Assembly (NCBI GenBank): GCA_025738555.1
Contig: JAOVFP010000023.1
Span: 1,302,001-1,366,000 of the forward strand
Direction of reading: 5' to 3'
Length of the DNA: 64,000 nt
Source: Cyathus striatus
Lineage: Eukaryota > Basidiomycota > Agaricomycetes > Agaricales > Nidulariaceae
Below, piece by piece: positions 13,761-26,470 of the stretch (within the stretch, counting starts at the first letter, position 1; every line of letters begins with the position of its first letter). A model generated the notes under the pieces. The model worked only from the letters and a program-made list of their open reading frames with translations. It did not search any database and was not told where the DNA came from. A program made the translations under genes and the position numbers.

Positions 13761-14229
13761 GGCAAAATAGATACTATGTGCCATATATGGTATGGATATC
13801 ACTTGCCTCTCGACAACATTTGCATTAAAAACACTGTGTATTATGTATGCTCATACTTGTATATAACAAAACTCTTAATCTGCTTTAAAAACTATAAGTA
13901 ATACGAATTCAATGCTAGACAGCATGTACATTGATTGTAATACAAATCTTTTGTTATTCAGCTTTATTCACCCAAGGCAGTGCGGTGATTTGAAATGACA
14001 GCAGGAGCTGGTATGTTGTACCCCTTGGATGTGCCACGACCTGGCCAAACCAAGGCCAAACAATATGAAGGCCATAACAAACAAGCCACCAAACAAGCCG
14101 GGGCCAATGCCAAATAACGAGAGGCCACAGCCAAATAATACATGTCATGTTACGAGTTCAATGTATCTCAGCTAATACTTGTACATCGCTCATGCATTGT
14201 TGAATGTAAATGATTTAATATATGTACAA
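13761..14229. other. Short low-complexity stretch, no gene seen
   Basis: Contains repeated GGCCAAA/GCCAAATA words around 14040-14140, which keep a Trp-rich minus-strand frame open. This is composition, not evidence of a gene. Confidence 0.4.
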
Positions 14230-14800
14230 TAGCATTTTGAGCAAGGGTAACTTAAGACAGAATAAAATAATGGAATGAGATGATGTAATTGATATAAAAT
14301 AGATATGTGAGCAGGGGATAGTAGAGACAGAATTAAAAAATTAACTGAGATTGATTGAATTCATAAATGAAAGCTTGTGAGCATGAGGTGCTAGAGACAG
14401 TATAAAATAATGAACTGAGAGTGACTAAATTGATATAAGACAGCTTTGTGAGCAGGGGTTAGTTGAGACAGGTGAAATAATTAACTGGGAGTGAGTTAAC
14501 AGATATAAGATAGCTTTGTGAGTAGGGGTTATTTGAGACAGGTGAACTACTTTGATTAACTGGGATTGACTAAATTGATATAAGAAAGCTTTGTGGGCAG
14601 GGGTTGGTTGAGACAGGTGGACTACTTTGATTAACTGGGAGTGACTAAATTGATATGGGATAGCTTTGTTAGCAAGAGTTAGTTGAGACAGGTGAAATAA
14701 ATTGATAAAGTGAGAATGAATGATAGCTTTGTGAGCAGGGGTTAGTTGAGACAGATGGAATAATTAATGAGAGTGAGTAAATTGATATTAAATAGCTTAG
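14230..14800. repeat. Minisatellite, ~75-bp units
   Basis: About seven imperfect units share GTGAGCAGGGGTTAGTTGAG, ACAGGTGAA and TTGATATAAGATAGCTTTGT boxes in the same order. It abuts a second, unrelated array at about 14860, and together they form a ~2.7-kb repeat block ending near 17030. It is probably a subterminal region of the element whose end lies near 17085. Confidence 0.8.
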
Positions 14801-14859
14801 TAATCAGTAAAAATAAATCAAGAAAAATGATCACTACATATTATACTAATATCAGACAC

Positions 14860-16945
14860 ACACCCTAATACTCTGTACATTATCACTTATCAGTCTCCCC
14901 ATATTATACAAAATTACAGCCTAGTAATCACTAACCATCAAATAAGTGCCAGTGATCACTGCCTATTAATCTCCATATAATTACATTGGAGTGCTCCCAT
15001 ATTATACCAATATTATACCCTAGTAATCACTAACTATAAACAAATGAGTGTCAATAATCACTGCCTATTAATTTCCAAATGATCACATTTGAGTGTACCC
15101 ATACTATACTAATATTATACTGTAGTAATCACTGCCAATTATTCTCCAAATGATCACATTTGAGTGCCTCCATATTACACTAATATCATACCCTAGTAAT
15201 CACTAACAATAAACATATAAGTGCCAATGATCACTGCCTATTAATCTCTAAATGATCACATTTGAGTGCCCCAATAATATACTAATATTATATGCAAGTA
15301 ATCACTAACTATGAACAAATGAGTGCCAATGATCACTACCTATTAATCTCCAAATGATCACATTTGAGTGCCACCACAATATACCAATATTATACCCTAG
15401 TAATCACTAACTATAAACAAATGAGTGTCAATAATCACTGCTTATTAATTTCCAAATGATCACATTTGAGTGTACCCATACTATACTAATATTATACTGT
15501 AGTAATCACTGCCTATTATTCTCCAAATGATCACATTTGAGTGCCTCCATATTACACTAATATCATACCCTAGTAATCACTAACAATAAACATATAAGTG
15601 CCAATGATCACTGCCTATTAATCTCTAAATGATCACATTTGAGTGCCCCAATAATATACTAATATTATATGCAAGTAATCACTAACTATGAACAAATGAG
15701 TGCCAATGATCACTACCTATTAATCTCCAATGATCACATTTGAGTGCCACCACAATATACCAATATTATACCCTAGTAATCACTAACTATAAACAAATGA
15801 GTGCCAATGATCACTACCTATTAATCTCCAAATGATCACATTTGAGTGCCACCACAATATACCAATATTATACCCTATTAATCACTAACTATAAACAAAT
15901 GAGTGCCAATGATCACTGCTTATTAATCTCCAAATGATCACATTTGAGTGCCCCCACAATATACCAATATTATACCCTGTTAATCACTAACTATGAACAA
16001 ATGAGTGCCAATGATCACTACCTATTAATCTCCAAATGATCACATTTGAGTGCCACCACAATATACCAATATTATACCCTAGTAATCACTAACTATAAAC
16101 AAATGAGTGCCAATGATCACTACCTATTAATCTCCAAATGATCACATTTGAGTGCCACCACAATATACCAATATTATACCCTATTAATCACTAACTATAA
16201 ACAAATGAGTGCCAATGATCACTGCTTATTAATCTCCAAATGATCATATTTGAGTGCCCCCACAATATACCAATATTATACCCTGTTAATCACTAACTAT
16301 GAACAAATGAGTGCCAATGATCACTACCTATTAATCTCCAAATGATCACATTTGAGTGCCACCACAATATACCAATATTATACCCTATTAATCACTAACT
16401 ATAAACAAATGAGTGCCAATGATCACTACCTATTAATCTCCAAATGATCACATTTGAGTGCCACCACAATATACCAATATTATACCCTATTAATCACTAA
16501 CTATAAACAAATGAGTGCCAATGATCACTGCTTATTAATCTCCAAATGATCACATTTGAGTGCCCCCACAATATACCAATATTATACCCTGTTAATCACT
16601 AACTATGAACAAATGAGTGCCAATGATCACTACCTATTAATCTCCAAATGATCACATTTGAGTGCCACCACAATATACCAATATTATACCCTGTTAATCA
16701 CTAACTATGAACAAATGAGTGCCAATGATCACTGCCTATTAATCTCCAAATGATCACATTTGAGTGCCCCCACAATATACTAATATTATACCCTATTAAT
16801 CACTGACTCTGAACAAATGAGTGTCAATGATCACTGCCTATGAATCTCCAAATGATCACATTTGAGTGCCCCAATAATATACTAATATTATACCCTATTA
16901 ATCACTAACAATAAACAAATGAGTGCCAATGATCACTGCCTAACA
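14860..16945. repeat. Tandem array, ~102-bp unit with higher-order structure
   Basis: Roughly 20 units contain ATGATCACATTTGAGTGCC, CCAATATTATACCCT and AATCACTAACTAT in fixed order. Blocks recur at about 380 bp: the variant with CATACTATACTAATATTATACTG near 15100 returns near 15480. Later units are nearly identical, implying recent amplification. ATTTGAGTGCC and its relatives also occur beyond the array at about 17000-17040 as GGCACTCA, linking it to the putative element end near 17085. Confidence 0.9.
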
Positions 16946-17085
16946 TTCACCAATCACATTACTTAGTATTCACCCAATACACCTTATAAAAATGGCACTC
17001 AATTTTGCCTGGATTTTATGATTGCGGCACTCATATTTTCAGGCTAATTGGTGAATAAATTGGCTGACACTTATGGATCGGCTTC
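16946..17085. other. Candidate terminus of a second repeat-tipped element
   Basis: Non-repetitive sequence between the 102-bp array and the protease remnant of R3. It contains ATTGGTGAAT-type words and two GGCACTCA motifs related to the array. R3 protease reading becomes unrecognisable at about 17045-17085, as expected if an element ends here. No partner inverted terminus was found to the left in the window, so the element is incomplete or unresolved. Confidence 0.4.
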
Positions 17086-17539
17086 CTACTGTTCCTAGCT
17101 GAAGGACATACTCCTTCGATAACCGGCTCACAGGAATCTTGGCTATTTCTGCATATGACGGGGTGATCCCCGTTGTTGTGCTTCCTGAATCCCATAGTGT
17201 CCAAGCTTTGACCTCTCCCATGGTAACGTAGGATGCTAAGCATTCTTTTTCTTCCAGTGGGATCTTTGGACGGTCGATTGTCTGTTTGGTCGACCTGACT
17301 ACTACCCTACGGATGGTGATTATTTCCGTAGGTTCTTTTTATCCAGTGTCGTTTTGCAACGACCGTCGCAGCCCTGATTGAATCGGAGTAATCCCCCCCG
17401 CAGTCCGAGCCTGTGTCGTACTCGCTGTAGGGGTTTTCTTCTACGTCGAATTCGAACGTGGAGGTTTTGTCGTCCTCCTGTTGGTCTTCTTGGGGGGCAT
17501 TTTGTGGCTCCCGTGCCTCGGTGGGAAGTCCTTCGTCAT
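17086..17539 (-). pseudogene. R3 gypsy element: gag C-terminus and aspartic protease, left half
   Basis: Read on the minus strand from 17552 downwards, an acidic linker (SEQGRDDEGLPTEAREPQ) leads to a retroviral-type protease with the active-site LWDSGSTTTG (about 17190) and a downstream VLQLGTVGSRS. The frame of the linker and of the protease differ by one base at an A-run near 17340. The linker is the direct continuation of the R3 gag at 40503-42802: removing the element at 17553-40489 and one target duplication joins the two halves in frame. The downstream reverse transcriptase is missing. Confidence 0.75.
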
Positions 17540-17552
17540 CCCTTCCCTGTTC
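17540..17552. repeat. Left target-site duplication of the KDZ element
   Basis: CCCTTCCCTGTTC directly precedes the left terminus. The right flank at 40490-40502 reads CCCTCCCCTGTTC, 12 of 13 identical. Both copies encode Glu-Gln-Gly-Arg in the interrupted R3 gag. A shorter 8-bp duplication (CCCTGTTC) with less symmetric termini is the alternative. Confidence 0.65.
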
Positions 17553-17640
17553 ACTAGTACTGACAATAATTGTCATACTTCATACTGCAATTGCAGTAAA
17601 CTTACTTGGGGATATACAGTTACAACAATGAGAAGTTACT
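17553..17640 (+). repeat. Left terminal inverted repeat
   Basis: Perfect 67-bp match (17570-17636) to the reverse complement of the right end. It includes the self-complementary CTGCAATTGCAG. The outermost bases differ slightly between ends. Sequence then passes into the subterminal array. Confidence 0.8.
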
Positions 17641-19270
17641 TCACATATATTGCAGATGTAACTTCATATCATAAGTAGTACATACACTTCATGTAACTGC
17701 AACCTCAGCTTCATGACAGCTTCACTCAAATCCAATATTTGCTTCACAATTATATAGACTACCACTTCATATTAATGCAGTGAAAACTTCACATTTGTTA
17801 TTCCACTTCATCTAGTTACAGTACCAACTTCACTACCACTTCATTAAGCTACAGTAATCACTTCACAATTCTACTTCCACTTCATTGAATTGTAGTGCAA
17901 ACTTCATAATTGCTTCATTTAACTACAGTAATGGCTTCACAATTCTACTTCCACTTCATCTAGTTACAGCACCAACTTCACCACCACTTCATTTAGTTAC
18001 AGCTCCAGCTTCAGTACCACTTCATTAAACTACAGTGATTACTTCACATTGCTACTTTCACTTCATTTAATTGCAGTTTGAACTTCACTGCTACTTCATT
18101 GAACTACGTAATTGCTTCATATTTGTTGTTATACTTCATCTGGTTACAATGCTAACTTCACCATTACTTCATTAAACTACAGTGATTACTTCACATTTCT
18201 ACTTCCACTTCATTAAATTGTAGTGCAAACTTCATAGTTGCTTCATGTATCTACAGTAATTACTTCACATTTGTTATTCCACTTCATTTAGTTACAGTTC
18301 TAGCTTCAGTACCACTTTATTAAACTACAGATTACTTCACAATTCTACTTCCACTTCATTTGATTGCAGTGTGAACTTCACTGCTACTTCATTGAACTAC
18401 AGTAATTGCTTCACATCTGTTGTTATACTTCATCTGGTTACAGTGCCAACTTCACCATTACTTCATTAAACTACAGTGATTACTTCACATTTCTATTTCT
18501 ACTTCATTAAATTGTAGTGCAAACTTCATAGTTGCTTCATCTAACTACAGTAATTGCTTCACATTTGTTATTCCACTTCATCTAGTTACAGTGCCAACTT
18601 CACCCCTACTTCATTTAACTACAGTGATCACTTCACATTTCTACTTCCACTTCATTAAATTGTAGTGCAAACTTCATAATTACTTCATCTAACTACAGTA
18701 ATTTCTTCACATTTGTTATTCCACCTCGTCTAGTTACAGTGCCAACTTCATCCCTACTTCATTTAACTACAGTGATCACTTCACATTTGTTATTCCACTT
18801 CATTTAGTTACAACTCCAGCTTCAGTACTACTTCATTAAATTACAGTGATTGCTTCACATTTGTTGTTATACTTCATCTGGTTACAGTGCCAACTTCACC
18901 ATTACTTCATTAAACTACAGTGATTACATCACAATTTTACCTCCACTTCATTAAATTGTAGTGCAAACTTCATAATTGCTTCATTTAACTACAGTAATTG
19001 CTACACATTTGTTATTCCACTTCATCTAGTTACAGTGCCAACTTTACCCCTACTTCATTTAACTACAGTAATCACTTCACAATTATAATTCCACTTCATT
19101 AAATTGTAGCGCAAACTTTACATCTACTTCATTAAAGTACAGTAATTGCTTTACCTTTGTTGTTCCACTTCATCTAGTTACAGTGCCAACTTCACAACTA
19201 CTTCATATTTCACAATTCTACTTCCACTTCACTTACTGCAGTTCAAACTTCATTACTCCTTCATTGATTT
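17641..19270. repeat. Left subterminal tandem array (~1.6 kb)
   Basis: Degenerate repeats of roughly 140-150 bp are built from shorter pieces, each with ACTTCA or GCTTCA every 20-35 bp (for example CTACTTCCACTTCATTAAAT, TAGTTACAGTGCCAACTTCA). The same family occurs inverted at 36160-40405. Dense repeated words next to the terminus would suit transposase binding sites, by analogy with other subterminal-repeat transposons. Confidence 0.85.
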
Positions 19271-19358
19271 ATAATATTATTATATACTAGTAGATGCATA
19301 TTTTGGTTTGAATTGATAAACACATTCATTCAGGTAGTAACACAAATGAATTGTACTA

Positions 19359-22300
19359 TTATATATTTTCCTCCATTTCATTTTCCATATCAAAGTTTCC
19401 AAAGTTTGAAGTTTCATCATCATCCCCCAAAACATCATCATCATCATCATCATGTTCTTCCACATCTTGTGATTCTTTATTCATGTAATTAATTGCCCAT
19501 TCAGGTGTTATTCCATTATTTTGTAGTAGAGGTAGCCAAGTTTTTGCACAGCTGATGGCCAGATCTTTTGCAAATTCTGATTGTTTGTATGCATAAGCTG
19601 TTAAACCTTGCTGAAGAATAGGGTCATTAACAGATCTTCCATCTGTTTTATTCATCCACCATTCTGATTGCCATTCACAAAATTTTACCACTCTGCGCAT
19701 TTCCTCCATTATGATTTGCACCTCTTCAGACCATCGATCTTTTCTGGCTTTTACTTTAGCCCACTCAGAACTCAAAGCTTCATGTGAATCCTCTTCAGTT
19801 TCATCTGCGTTGATATCTTTTTTATTTCGTGGGATAAGCCATATCCATGATGGTACATAGCGCCCTTTTGATGTTGTAATTTCATCATCATCTTTGCCTG
19901 GCCCACTTATATCCTCATTCTTTAATGGCTTTAGATTTGTACTCCAGTCTCCATCAGGCTCAAGACTTTGCAAAGCTTCAAAGGCAATACGATATTTTGT
20001 GGCAGCACTTTCTGTCTTGGCACTGAATTGTGTGTATAATGAATTCATTCGTGTATTTGCTTTGTTACCAGTGCCAGAAATATTAAGTTTCTTGAATTGC
20101 CATAAGCCTTTGATTATTCTCCGGTGTCTTCTTATTTCTGCTAATGAATCTTCTGCCTGAGCTATCCAAAGGCGTTTTTCTTTGATCATTATTTCTTGAA
20201 TGGATTGATCTTGGCACAAATGCAATGGTAACTTTGAAGGAAGATATAATTTTAACATTTCTGCTTCATTATTTTCCAACCGAATTAAAGGGCCAAGCTC
20301 AGAAGCAATGGCAGACATATGAATATCCTGTGCTTCTCTCCAGCTTTCAATTTGTTGTAATAGTGAATAGCGTTTTACTTCCAGGTTTTCAAGTTGTTGG
20401 ATATTATTTCTTACAATATGTTGTAGTTGATATCTAATAACTCAAATTAGATTAATATTCATTTACTGGTAATTACATACTGTTGTAGTTCAATATCAAA
20501 ACCTGTTGTCAAGAATGTAACAACTGGAATTCTATTATAACCTTGATAACTCTTGTGAAGGGCATCTTCTCTCATTATTTCCAGTTGAACATCTTTAAGA
20601 GTAGCATCTGTAATAACTCTTTAGTTTATATTTTAGCAAATAGATATTTAAGACAGACGTGAATACTGGTCATCATATGGATTAGTCTTCATCTTGTCTT
20701 TCTCCCATGCTAAGATTCTATCTTCCCAGTTTTTAATAACAGACTCTGGAAATGTTGCTGTAAATTTTTGAAAAATATCGCTATGTGCTGCAGACATAGA
20801 GCAAGCATCTTTATATTTCTTTATAAAGAGTAAACCTAGATTAAATTGTTTAATTATATATAATTGATATTAATTTTTCTTGCTTACGGAAACCAATAAT
20901 CTTATGAAAATTCCAGGAATTCCAATGGTCATCAAGTGATTCATGTCGATTTGCACTTCCCATTTCACGTAAACTTGCTGCTAGTGGATTAGTATTTGCC
21001 CAACTTGTTTCAACTTCTTCACCACATGTTCGACCAGCACCAGGCATATGCATTAGACTAAAAGTACTTCTGCATGCATCACCATGAGCATTGATATGCC
21101 AGCTAGGAACACCAACATCAATGATGGTATTGTGTGGTATGCGTAGGTCAGGAGGCATATTGTTGATACGCTTGCGAAGATTTTTAGACCACTGACACCC
21201 TATATCATATGTAATAACAATTCTTGGCAATTGTAAATTCTTGAGTGAAGATAGAACTATAAAGTCCATATTGCAATATCTGAAAGACACATAATTATGT
21301 TGATAATTCCAGATATATTCACTATTTACATACTTTTCTCCTTTCTGCAAATCACCTACACCATTTGGACGTACTAGAGAATGTCTTGCGCAAAGTGTAA
21401 GTCCAGCACCACTTATTGCATAGCCTGGAGTTGAACGGATTCCTGCCCGAACAATTGCATCATGCTGTGATTCACAAGAATTTATCTGTAAGATATTGAT
21501 CAGTTGATGTTTCATAGATGAAGTTAAATAAATGCACTTCTAGTTCATCAATATAATTTGATAGATGACTTTGATAATCTTTTTCATTTACATAGGTACC
21601 CCAACCTGGAGAAAGTTCAACATCATTTATTCCACGATTCTTCATTTTAAGTTTAAAGTTTGCATCCACAGCAATGTAAAGAATATATAGGAACCTATTT
21701 GATAATTTAGCTATCAAATTTTGTTTTATTAGCATACAGACACTCACATATATGCTCCTCTTAATTGCCAGTCAGCTGGAAGATTACGTTGAGGGTGAGG
21801 ACAAGCTGGACATTCAACAGTGAGCTCTCCAGGTGATGTAGCATCAGGTCCTGCTGGATCATGACCCCATCCTCTTCGCTTTAAAACATGCAAATTGCGC
21901 CAAATACGAAAAACATATTGAAATTCATTATAGCGATTCTGTAAATTGTATCAGATTTTTATATAGAAAAAATTAGCAATTATTTACAAAGCGTGGACCT
22001 AACTGAAATTCATCTGATCGTTGTCGGAAGACATGGTAAAAATCATATGCAGTAATCTTGCTCTGCAATGAAAGTTTGTGGAAGTAGTCAAGACAATCAA
22101 AAGTAAATGCAGTTTGTGGTCGTGTGATTGTTGTTGGAAACCACTTTGCATGCATAAGCTGAATGTGCTTTGCATTAGCTGTCATGCAGCCACAAAAATT
22201 GACTGAAACTGGATGAATTCCACTTATATCAAAAACTACAAAGTTTGTTGATGCTGGCTCTGGAGAAGGACATGATTCATGGTGATTTCCAAGTTGAACC

Positions 22301-23024
22301 TGTAGTCCTAACACTTGAAGTAGTATGCGATCAAAGTTTGTGCCTGTCCAGATCTATAAAATGTGTTGGCTATATGCAGAAATAGCTGTGGTTAATAAAA
22401 ATCATACCTCAATACGATGTAATGGTAAATATTTGTGGTCATTTATGATACAATTACAGCATTGAAGCCCTTTTGAACAGGCACAATCAAGGCATCGGAA
22501 CACCCCATCATATGCATTACAAGAGGAGCATATGTCATTCACAAAATCACCTTGTCCATCATGACGAAGGAGCTCATCAAGATATTCATCCCTGTGAGGC
22601 AAAAAATCATTCAATTTTGCCTGTATATATACAATTAATAATAGCTAGATAGAAAGGCAGCTCAAATGTCACATACTGCTATTGTATTCCTCATTCGCTG
22701 TTGAGACTTCTCATTTTTACTTGAATCTACATTGCTATCAATTACATCAAACACAGGGGTGATTGTGTTCTCAATTGGGAGATCATTGACAGCAGAATTT
22801 GGTGTTTCCTTGATTTTATTGACTGACTGATTAAACCCTATGCGATCTTTCTTTCGTTTCAGTGTTGTGGATATGGAAACATGTGTTGAAGAAGATATGG
22901 ATTCAATGTTTGGGTTTGAAGCTGCAGTAGTAGAAGAAGGTAATCCTAGCTGAGTTAGAGACACAGCAGATTTCTTTTGTCGTGGCCCATCATGGGCTTT
23001 GGATTGCTTTCTTTTTGATGACAT
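19359..23024 (-). CDS. KDZ transposase with N-terminal CxC2 zinc domain
   Basis: Multi-exon minus-strand gene, ATG at 23024. A basic, Ser-rich N-terminal tail leads to a KDZ-type opening (RDEYLDELLRHDGQGDF). The CxC2 zinc-binding cluster follows (CSSCNAYDGVFRCLDC, then CCNCIINDHKYLPLHRIE, about 22410-22530), with SVNFCGC downstream. The catalytic core shows AVDANF (about 21665), TYDIGCQW (about 21200) and the acidic GEEVETSWANTN (about 21020), fitting the DDE/RNase H-fold transposase pattern. The last exon (19359 to about 20318) is a Trp-rich C-terminal region ending in an Asp/Glu tract. Most exon joins are clean GT-AG with short introns; the join near 21750 does not keep frame with an intron of normal size and may hold an indel. 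The enzyme presumably mobilises the surrounding element. Confidence 0.85.
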
Positions 23025-23464
23025 GATGGTGAAGGGAAGAGTTATGATTACTATCTATATATCTTGATTATAATCTGTCTTCTTTCTTAATTGTTAAATT
23101 GTTGACATATCAACATGTTGGTTGCTAAAAATAAGTGCACTGGTGACTGACAACTACCATTGTTTATATCATTGTAATACAGGGACTGAAACTGGAGAGG
23201 CACCACAATAAACTTGTCAAGTAAGATGATATCTCTCTATGTATTTTAAAGTGGTTCCCACTGATTTCCATTTAATTTATATCATAGAATATCTCAGATG
23301 GTTCGACATATCATACTTTAATACATTATATTAACCTAACCAAACAAACATAAACTACTAGAACATGTAGGTCATCGTGCTGACAACCACAAAAGAAGAG
23401 AAGTGACCAGGATGGATGGTATGGAGAGGGGGATGTCATGAACAGGGAGATGGCGTGAACAGGG
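23025..23464. other. 5' flank of the transposase gene, no gene seen
   Basis: AT-rich intergenic sequence upstream of the transposase start, presumably containing its promoter. No specific motif was assigned. Confidence 0.4.
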
Positions 23465-24480
23465 CTAGTGACGGGGATGGTGGGTTGTGGTTTCAAAACA
23501 AGGAGCTAGGCGAGGGGGCCACACACTCGTCACTTGCGGGATGAGAAGGCAAGGGAGGAGAGGGGGGGATGCACATTCGTCCGTTACGAGACAAGGAGGT
23601 AGGAGGGGGTACGCAGAGGGGGACACACGCTCGTCACTTGCAAGACGAGGTGGCAGAGGAGGAAGAGGGAGGGGGACGCACGTTCGTCCGTTGCGAGATG
23701 AGGAGGTGGGAGGGGGTACGCAGAGGAGGGGGACCCACGCTCGTCGCTTGCAATACGAGGTGGCAGATGAGGAAGAGGGAGGGGGACGCACGGTCGTCCG
23801 TTGCGAGAGGAGGAGGGAGGGGGTACGCAGAGGAGGGGGATACACGGGGGATACACGCTCGTCGCTTGCAATACGAGGTGGCAGATGAAGAGGGAGGGGG
23901 ACGCACGGTCGTCCGTTGCGAGAGGAGGAGGTGGGAGGGGGTACGCAGAGGAGGGGGATACACGCTTGTCGCTTGCAATACGAGGTGGCAGATGAAGAGG
24001 GAGGGGGACGCACGGTCGTCCGTTGCGAGAGGAGGAGGAGAGAGGGGGTACGCAGAGGAGGGGAACACATGCTCTCACCCGTTGCGAGATGAGGAGGTGG
24101 GAAGGGACACACGCTCGTCACTTGCAAGATGAGGTGGCAGGGAGGAAGAACATCCATCCATTACGAGACGAGGAGGAGGTGGGAAGGGGTACGCAGAGGG
24201 GGACCCACGCTCGTCACTTGCTAGACGAGGTGGCAGAAGATGAAGAGGGAGGGGGACGCACGGTCGTCCGTTGCGAGATGAGGAGGTGGGAAGGGACACA
24301 CACTCGTCACTTGCAGGACGAGGTGGCAGGGAGGAAGAACATACGTCCGTTACGAGACGAGGAGGTGAGAAGGGGTACGCAGAGGGGGACCCATGCTCGT
24401 CACTTGCAAGACGATGAGGTAGGGGGAGAGGAGGATGCACACTCGTCACTTGCAAGACGGGGTGGCAGGTTCACGCATGG
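23465..24480. repeat. G/A-rich minisatellite, ~106-120-bp units
   Basis: About nine imperfect units contain GGGGGACGCACGGTCGTCCG, TTGCGAGA, GGGGGTACGCAGAGG and CGTCACTTGCAAGACGAGG. The plus strand is strongly G-rich with many GGG/GGGGG runs. Several frames on both strands stay open for 130-230 codons only because the unit lacks stops. CGTCxCTTGC and GTACGC boxes are the most conserved parts. Confidence 0.85.
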
Positions 24481-25889
24481 TGAAAACCGTTATTGATCCT
24501 ACTCTCGTACGAAATCGATTCGTCACCTGCTGAAAAGGACCTAATATTAATATCGAATGCATGGGCGGGAAAAGAGGACTTACCTGTGGAAGGCGACGTG
24601 GGTCATAAAAAGCGGGGTGATAGGCAGTGGTGGGGAACAGGGAGGTGGTGGCGCGAGTTGGTGGAAGTAGCATGTAAATTGTGGTTAGAATGGAGGAAGA
24701 AAGAAAGGAAAATACCTGTAAATGGGATCAAGACTGATCAAGTATACATCCCTATCACCCATCCCGCTAAGCTAAGCACCTCCCCACACCTTCTCTATAC
24801 TCCGTCCCTGATAGCGAAACTTGAGGGCGAAGAAAAGGGTGACATGGACATGATCACCGTCGGGGGAGTTAAACGACAGGGAAAACAAAAATGAACCGTG
24901 TTTAGTAAACCCAGCGCTAAGACCCAAGACCATTTCCCTTCCACCAGTTGAGCGTATCGGAGCGTTTGATCTTGAGGCAGAAACAACGGGCTTGGGGTGG
25001 AAGAAGGGGTTACCGAACGTATGGGTCTTGAGGCTGAAGGTGCAAGCGAGAGGCGAGAGAGCGCATGTACACGTCACGTAATGTTTGGCATCAGCTTCCA
25101 AATGTTTGGCCCATGCGTGCGCCGCGCCGTGTCGCAAGTAGATTTATTGCACAGGGCGCCATGAGGCAAAACAAAAGATTGGAGCTCAAAAATATAACAA
25201 GCAAGCGAATAAACATATTTTATTATTTATGATATAATATAGGTGATGCATGTGGATCGAAATGTAAGTAAAATAGAGCCGTTGGGCCGTCCGATAACAC
25301 TCAGGTATTGTGAACCGAATCGAAAACATGGAGCTTTGTCACGTATTTTCACGACCCCATATGGTCTGATAAGAAAGGGCTTGGAATGCCGCTAGAACGG
25401 CTCGGAAATTTCGAAGTACCGATCAACGGAAAACATATGATCGTGAAAATGATTGCGACATATGGCTCATGCGTCTATTTGTAGCTGTATATCGTTTTGT
25501 CTCATTAGTCGATAAAGTGTTTGTTCATTTTTCATACCCATTCTTCCCCCCATCCTTTCCTCCCATTCTTTCTATCATTTTTTCCCTTCCCCCTTCATAT
25601 GGTTGCATCGTTAACTCCCATCGAGCTCATGGTGTCTAGTAAGTGTTCCTCTTCGCTATGTTCATTCAAGTTACTCATAGTTCTTCCCCTTAACAGTGTT
25701 ACTTTACCGTTGTCGACAGCGATGAACATTAAGACTGGTTGGTTTTTTTCCTCATTCTGCCATGCTCTCTCAGTATTTTATTTTGGCAGATGCTTGCTAT
25801 TCCCTGAGCCCTCAGCAATAGTAGGGTAGGCCGTTTTTATTTGAATGATTTTCGCCAACATTTACGGACCTCTTTCAGCATATGCATTC
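24481..25889. other. Interior of KDZ element, no gene recognised
   Basis: Scattered open frames up to 133 codons on both strands with no recognisable domains and no convincing exon chain. Confidence 0.4.
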
Positions 25890-26470
25890 CAGCTGCCTCT
25901 TCCTCCATGGTGCAAGCAGCCTATCATCCATTGTACGTTCTCGCCCTTGTTCCAGTTCGAATATCATTCTAACATTTTTTTAAAGACATTTAGTATTCAA
26001 TATGTATGGTACATGGATGTATGGACTGGTAAGTATTTTTTACAACCATTCCCCTTCTGTTCAAGTGCTAACTAACGTTGTACCGGTTACTTGTAGTGTC
26101 TATTAACTCAATCTGTAAGTAATGCTTATCTCCCTTTTGTTCGCCTCCTCATCAAGTTTCATTATTTCATCTAGGTTTCTGTCGGCGGCTGCCTCTTCCT
26201 CAATGGCACATACATTGTATGTTCTCGCCCCTTGTTCCAGTTTCATTATCGCTCTAATGTTTTTTTTAAAAGACATTTAGTATTCGATATGCATGGTACA
26301 TGGACGTATGGACCGGTAAGTATTTTTTTACAACCGTTCTTGTTCCGTTCAAGTGCTAACGTTGTACCAGTTACTATTAGTATCTTTTAACTCAATCTGT
26401 AAGTAACACTATCTCCCTTTTGTTCGCCTCCTCATCGAGTTTCACTATTTCATCTAGGTTTCTCTGTCGG
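25890..26470. repeat. Two tandem copies of a ~287-bp unit
   Basis: The segment from about 25890 is repeated from about 26180; for example GACATTTAGTATTC begins at 25985 and again at 26272. Both copies contain GGTAAGTATTTTTTACAAC and CTGTAAGTAA, which look like 5' splice sites, and TTCATCTAGGTTTCT, which looks like a 3' splice site. No continuous exon chain could be built. Confidence 0.75.

Noticed and set aside
14230..16945. CRISPR-like regular repeats
   Set aside because: Units are continuous tandem repeats without unique spacers, in a genome with spliceosomal introns.
23465..24496. Overlapping open frames of 126-230 codons on both strands
   Set aside because: They arise because the minisatellite unit lacks stop codons in several frames; the products are Pro/Ser- or Gly/Arg-rich repeats with no gene context.
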